Source: Candidatus Giovannonibacteria bacterium RIFCSPHIGHO2_02_43_16
GTDB taxonomy: Bacteria > Patescibacteriota > Minisyncoccia > JACPKW01 > UBA11713
Assembly: GCA_001778545.1 (NCBI GenBank)
Contig: MFHJ01000043.1
Coordinates: 1-7,721, forward strand
Length of the DNA stretch: 7,721 nt
Reading direction: 5' to 3'
The notes under the pieces are model-generated. The model did no database searches. It saw only the letters and a program-made list of their open reading frames with translations, and was not told the origin of the DNA. Positions 5,682-7,721 of the stretch are shown one piece after another. Position 1 is the first letter of the stretch, and every line of letters starts with the position of its first letter. The position numbers and the translations under genes were made by a program.

Positions 5682-7081
5682 GATCCTATGAAATATTCAA
5701 TTATTCTATTGGAAGCATTGCCGTCTAATTTATAGAGTAGCTTATTTCGCAAAACTTCTCTTTCCCGCGCGTCAATTTTTGGATTTTTAAGATAGCTATC
5801 AATTGCTTCAAAGAGCTCGTCGAAATTGTTTGTTATCTTTATTGCTTTCGTATCCAAAACATCTTTGAAGTGTTCGGACATAAGAAACCTGCGTATTGAC
5901 CTATTATATGGGCGTTTATTGTATCCATCGAAAACAGTTGTCACCAAGGGGACATCAAATACAGCCGCTTCCAAAACTGCGGTTGTGAATATAGAGATAA
6001 TGACGCTCGAGTGGCGCATAATATTCATAAAATTTATGCTATTCGGCAAATCATCCCAGGCTTCCCTCTTCCAAAAACGAACACGTGGATTCTCTTCGAA
6101 TTTTTCAAATTTTTTCTTGTCGAAATCGCGGTCAGCCCCTCTTCCGCCCAAATAAGGGCGGATTATCAAGTTCATATTTTCTCCAAGGCGCCCTTCTTCC
6201 GTCCACTTAAGAATTGTTTCAATAACATCCGGCTCATCCGGGCAATAAGCGCTTCCAGAAATATACAGAAGAAATTTTGCATCTTCTGGAAAATCCATAT
6301 TCTTCAGAAAATCTCGGCGAGGCAGGGCATATCGCGGATTTGAGACAAAATCCAAATGGGGGTATCCGATAACGCTGATCTGTTTATCCTTATAGCCCTG
6401 ATATTTTATCGCCATTTCCCAGACGTGTTCCGACTGCGCCAAAAATTTATCGGACTGAAAAGGAAGAAAATATTTATCTAAGTGATCCCATCCCGCGGCC
6501 ATGCCTATCGTTTTGATATTTCTTCTCCGCGCTTCTGCGAGAAGCATTGTGTCAAACTGCCCGTATATATGGGGGAGAAATATCAAGTCCGGATTATATT
6601 TTTCGATAATCTTTGAAAACGGCCTTTCGGGAAATAAAATATAATAGATTGTCGGAATTACTCGGAGCTTGAAAAATCTCGATCTCCCAAATGTATTCGC
6701 GATAAGTTTTTTTATCGGCGCAAGATATGTCTTTCCGCCAGCCGGCGGCTCGTCCGGACGAAGACCCATAGTCGCCAGCATCTCGGTCGTCTTTGTATAA
6801 ATTAAATAAGAATAAAAAAAATAAAAAATCTTTTGCAATTTAGTTTTCTTCGCGGGAATTGTCTCTTTCTCTATAACAAAATTTTTATTCTTTATCCCGG
6901 AGAAATTGGAAACAAATTTGTCATAATACGCGTCGTATGCCAAAAGTACTATCTTTATATCCTCTCTTGTTCCAACAAGATTTTTCAATTTGTTAAAAAC
7001 GCTCTCGGGAAAGAAAAAAAGATTCCGGTATACTCCGGCAGACGAAAGAGTAAAAAAAATGACCTTTGTCCTATTCATCAT
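5678..7081 (-). CDS. GT-B-like surface glycan or polyol-phosphate transferase, with an in-frame palindromic segment
   Basis: A 467-residue protein that I place among GT-B-fold transferases near the CDP-glycerol glycerophosphotransferase and UDP-GlcNAc 2-epimerase-like group. In order: the strand TKVIFFTLSSAGVYRNL; an aromatic patch KIFYFFYSYLIY (84-95) that could rest on the membrane; RPDEPPAGGK (108-117), encoded by a GC-rich palindrome; YNPDLIFLPH; GWDHLDKYFLPFQSDKFLAQSEHVW (central region, 198-221); VIGYPHLDFV; the second domain from AKFLLYISGSA (268-278); IIRPY (306-310); IISIFTTAVLEAAVFDVPLV (361-380), probably the donor site; and LDGNASNRI (452-460), the C-terminal DG motif. The downstream gene overlaps by 4 nt and the upstream one ends 14 nt before. 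Two start codons in tandem (7081 and 7078) cannot be told apart; the ribosome site is weak. The gene is AT-richer than the plus-strand genes. Confidence 0.8.
   Translation of the reverse strand: MMNRTKVIFFTLSSAGVYRNLFFFPESVFNKLKNLVGTREDIKIVLLAYDAYYDKFVSNFSGIKNKNFVIEKETIPAKKTKLQKIFYFFYSYLIYTKTTEMLATMGLRPDEPPAGGKTYLAPIKKLIANTFGRSRFFKLRVIPTIYYILFPERPFSKIIEKYNPDLIFLPHIYGQFDTMLLAEARRRNIKTIGMAAGWDHLDKYFLPFQSDKFLAQSEHVWEMAIKYQGYKDKQISVIGYPHLDFVSNPRYALPRRDFLKNMDFPEDAKFLLYISGSAYCPDEPDVIETILKWTEEGRLGENMNLIIRPYLGGRGADRDFDKKKFEKFEENPRVRFWKREAWDDLPNSINFMNIMRHSSVIISIFTTAVLEAAVFDVPLVTTVFDGYNKRPYNRSIRRFLMSEHFKDVLDTKAIKITNNFDELFEAIDSYLKNPKIDAREREVLRNKLLYKLDGNASNRIIEYFIGS
6143..6162. repeat. Perfect 7-bp stem-loop inside the GT-B gene
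   Basis: TCCGCCC (6143-6149) and GGGCGGA (6156-6162) are exact inverted repeats with a 6-nt loop. They encode RPYLGG on the minus strand, just after the conserved IRPY position. It shares the TTCCGCC...GGCGG arms with the element at 6735. It may be chance codon choice at a conserved motif. Confidence 0.4.
6735..6761. repeat. GC-rich compound palindrome in frame inside the GT-B gene
   Basis: CCGCC (6735-6739) pairs with GGCGG (6744-6748) around the loop AGCC. Directly next to it is a perfect 12-bp palindrome, TCGTCCGGACGA (6750-6761). Together they make 27 nt of very high GC in an AT-rich stretch, contributing about nine residues (RPDEPPAGG) to the GT-B-like protein without breaking its frame. 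It resembles in-frame palindromic insertions such as the Rickettsia palindromic elements in kind, not in sequence. Only one full copy is in this window, so calling it a dispersed repeat is inference. Confidence 0.5.
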
Positions 7082-7095
7082 TAATATATATTCAA

Positions 7096-7721
7096 CTATA
7101 ACGCCCCTAGTATAGTTTTAGCGAGGCGTTCTCCTGATTTGCCGTCGGTAAACTGGCACTGTTGCAAAACTAATTCGCGCCTCCCCTCGCCGAGCCATTG
7201 CGGATCCGATAAGCATCTATTAATGAATTCGCTTAATTGATCAGGATTTTTTGCTCTCGCGATTCCGTTTGTTTTTCCTATTTGAGCCAGATGCTCCCAA
7301 TCAAAAAAGCGGACCGCGGAATTCCAGTATTCGAAGTTTTTTTCTCCATCAAAGCCAATCGCGACTAAAGGCTTATCAAAAATGGCGGCTTCGATGAAGA
7401 AAGTCGAATACATATTAATCACTAAATCCGAATGAGCAAGGCTATTCGCCAATAATTCGACCGCGTCTTCATTAAATTCCCAATCGCCCTTGCCTTCGCC
7501 GGTATGAAACACAGGTTGAACAATTAAAAATTTGTATTTTTCCTTGAGTTCGTCAAATTTTTCTTTTGGAAAGTCGTATCTCGGATACGGCCGCAATAAA
7601 ACCTGCACGTCGTCTTTTATTTTTTTGTCCTTGATTGCTCGATATAAAATCTCCAATACTGAAAATTCAATATTTAGGCCGGATTTCCCGGAAAAAGCAT
7701 AAAGCAATAATTTTTTAGAAC
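7096..7721 (-). CDS. C-terminal part of a second GT-B-like transferase, paralogue of the downstream gene, 5'-truncated by the window edge
   Basis: The frame is open to base 7721, so the start lies beyond the window; the TTG at 7707 is internal. About 207 codons are visible, covering most of the second GT-B domain. It aligns by eye with the neighbouring gene throughout: KKLLLYAFSGK with AKFLLYISGSA; LLRPYPRYDF with IIRPYLGGRG; SDLVINMYSTFFIEAAIFDK (98-117) with SVIISIFTTAVLEAAVFDVP; and TDGKSGERL (191-199) with LDGNASNRI. Identity is clearly limited, so any duplication is old or the two arrived separately. The role would be the same general type: transfer of a sugar or polyol phosphate onto a surface glycan, with acceptor and donor unknown. 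It ends 14 nt before the next gene on the same strand, consistent with one operon. No membrane helix is seen in the visible part. Confidence 0.82.
   Translation of the reverse strand, partial: SKKLLLYAFSGKSGLNIEFSVLEILYRAIKDKKIKDDVQVLLRPYPRYDFPKEKFDELKEKYKFLIVQPVFHTGEGKGDWEFNEDAVELLANSLAHSDLVINMYSTFFIEAAIFDKPLVAIGFDGEKNFEYWNSAVRFFDWEHLAQIGKTNGIARAKNPDQLSEFINRCLSDPQWLGEGRRELVLQQCQFTDGKSGERLAKTILGAL

Noticed and set aside
5826..6343. Plus-strand open frames antisense to the GT-B gene
   Set aside because: They are shadows of the minus-strand gene, with no ribosome sites and no domain resemblance.

Overview
This window carries eight protein genes, two of them cut by the window edges, arranged as two facing groups. 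Everything recognisable points to assembly, modification or export of a surface glycan. I found no tRNA, rRNA, CRISPR array, transposase or integrase. The organism is bacterial: Shine-Dalgarno sites, ATGA stop/start overlaps, a sigma-70-like promoter and an intrinsic terminator are all visible. TGA ends at least two genes and is not read through, so this is the standard bacterial code, which excludes lineages that read TGA as glycine. Tight packing, mixed GC and a GC-rich palindromic insert in an AT-rich gene would suit an uncultivated Patescibacteria/CPR-type genome, but that is a weak inference.

Plus strand, 1-3680. First comes the 3' part of a fusion gene: the C-terminal end of a TOD1/MUCI70 (DUF616) glycosyltransferase-like domain, joined to a four-cysteine, SAM-dependent methyltransferase. 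A Gfo/Idh/MocA-type oxidoreductase overlaps it by 4 nt. A 55-nt gap (1962-2016) holds a good promoter candidate, followed by an EamA-type ten-helix transporter and a YdcF/DUF218-like protein with a near-perfect ribosome binding site. A hairpin plus U-tract (3635-3680) ends this group and lies inside the 3' end of the facing gene.

Minus strand, 7721-3646, in transcription order: the C-terminal part of a GT-B-like transferase; a full-length paralogue of it; a GT-A-type glycosyltransferase with a DND motif; and a DAO-type FAD-dependent oxidoreductase. Gaps and overlaps are 14 nt, 4 nt and 16 nt, so these four look like one transcription unit that begins beyond the window.

Working together (inference): the three transferases on the minus strand would build or decorate a glycan or a polyol-phosphate polymer. 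The two oxidoreductases and the methyltransferase would make or modify an unusual sugar, and the EamA protein could move a precursor across the membrane. The points most worth a second look are the DUF616-methyltransferase fusion, the GC-rich palindromic segment in frame inside the GT-B gene (6735-6761), and the terminator embedded in the facing coding sequence.
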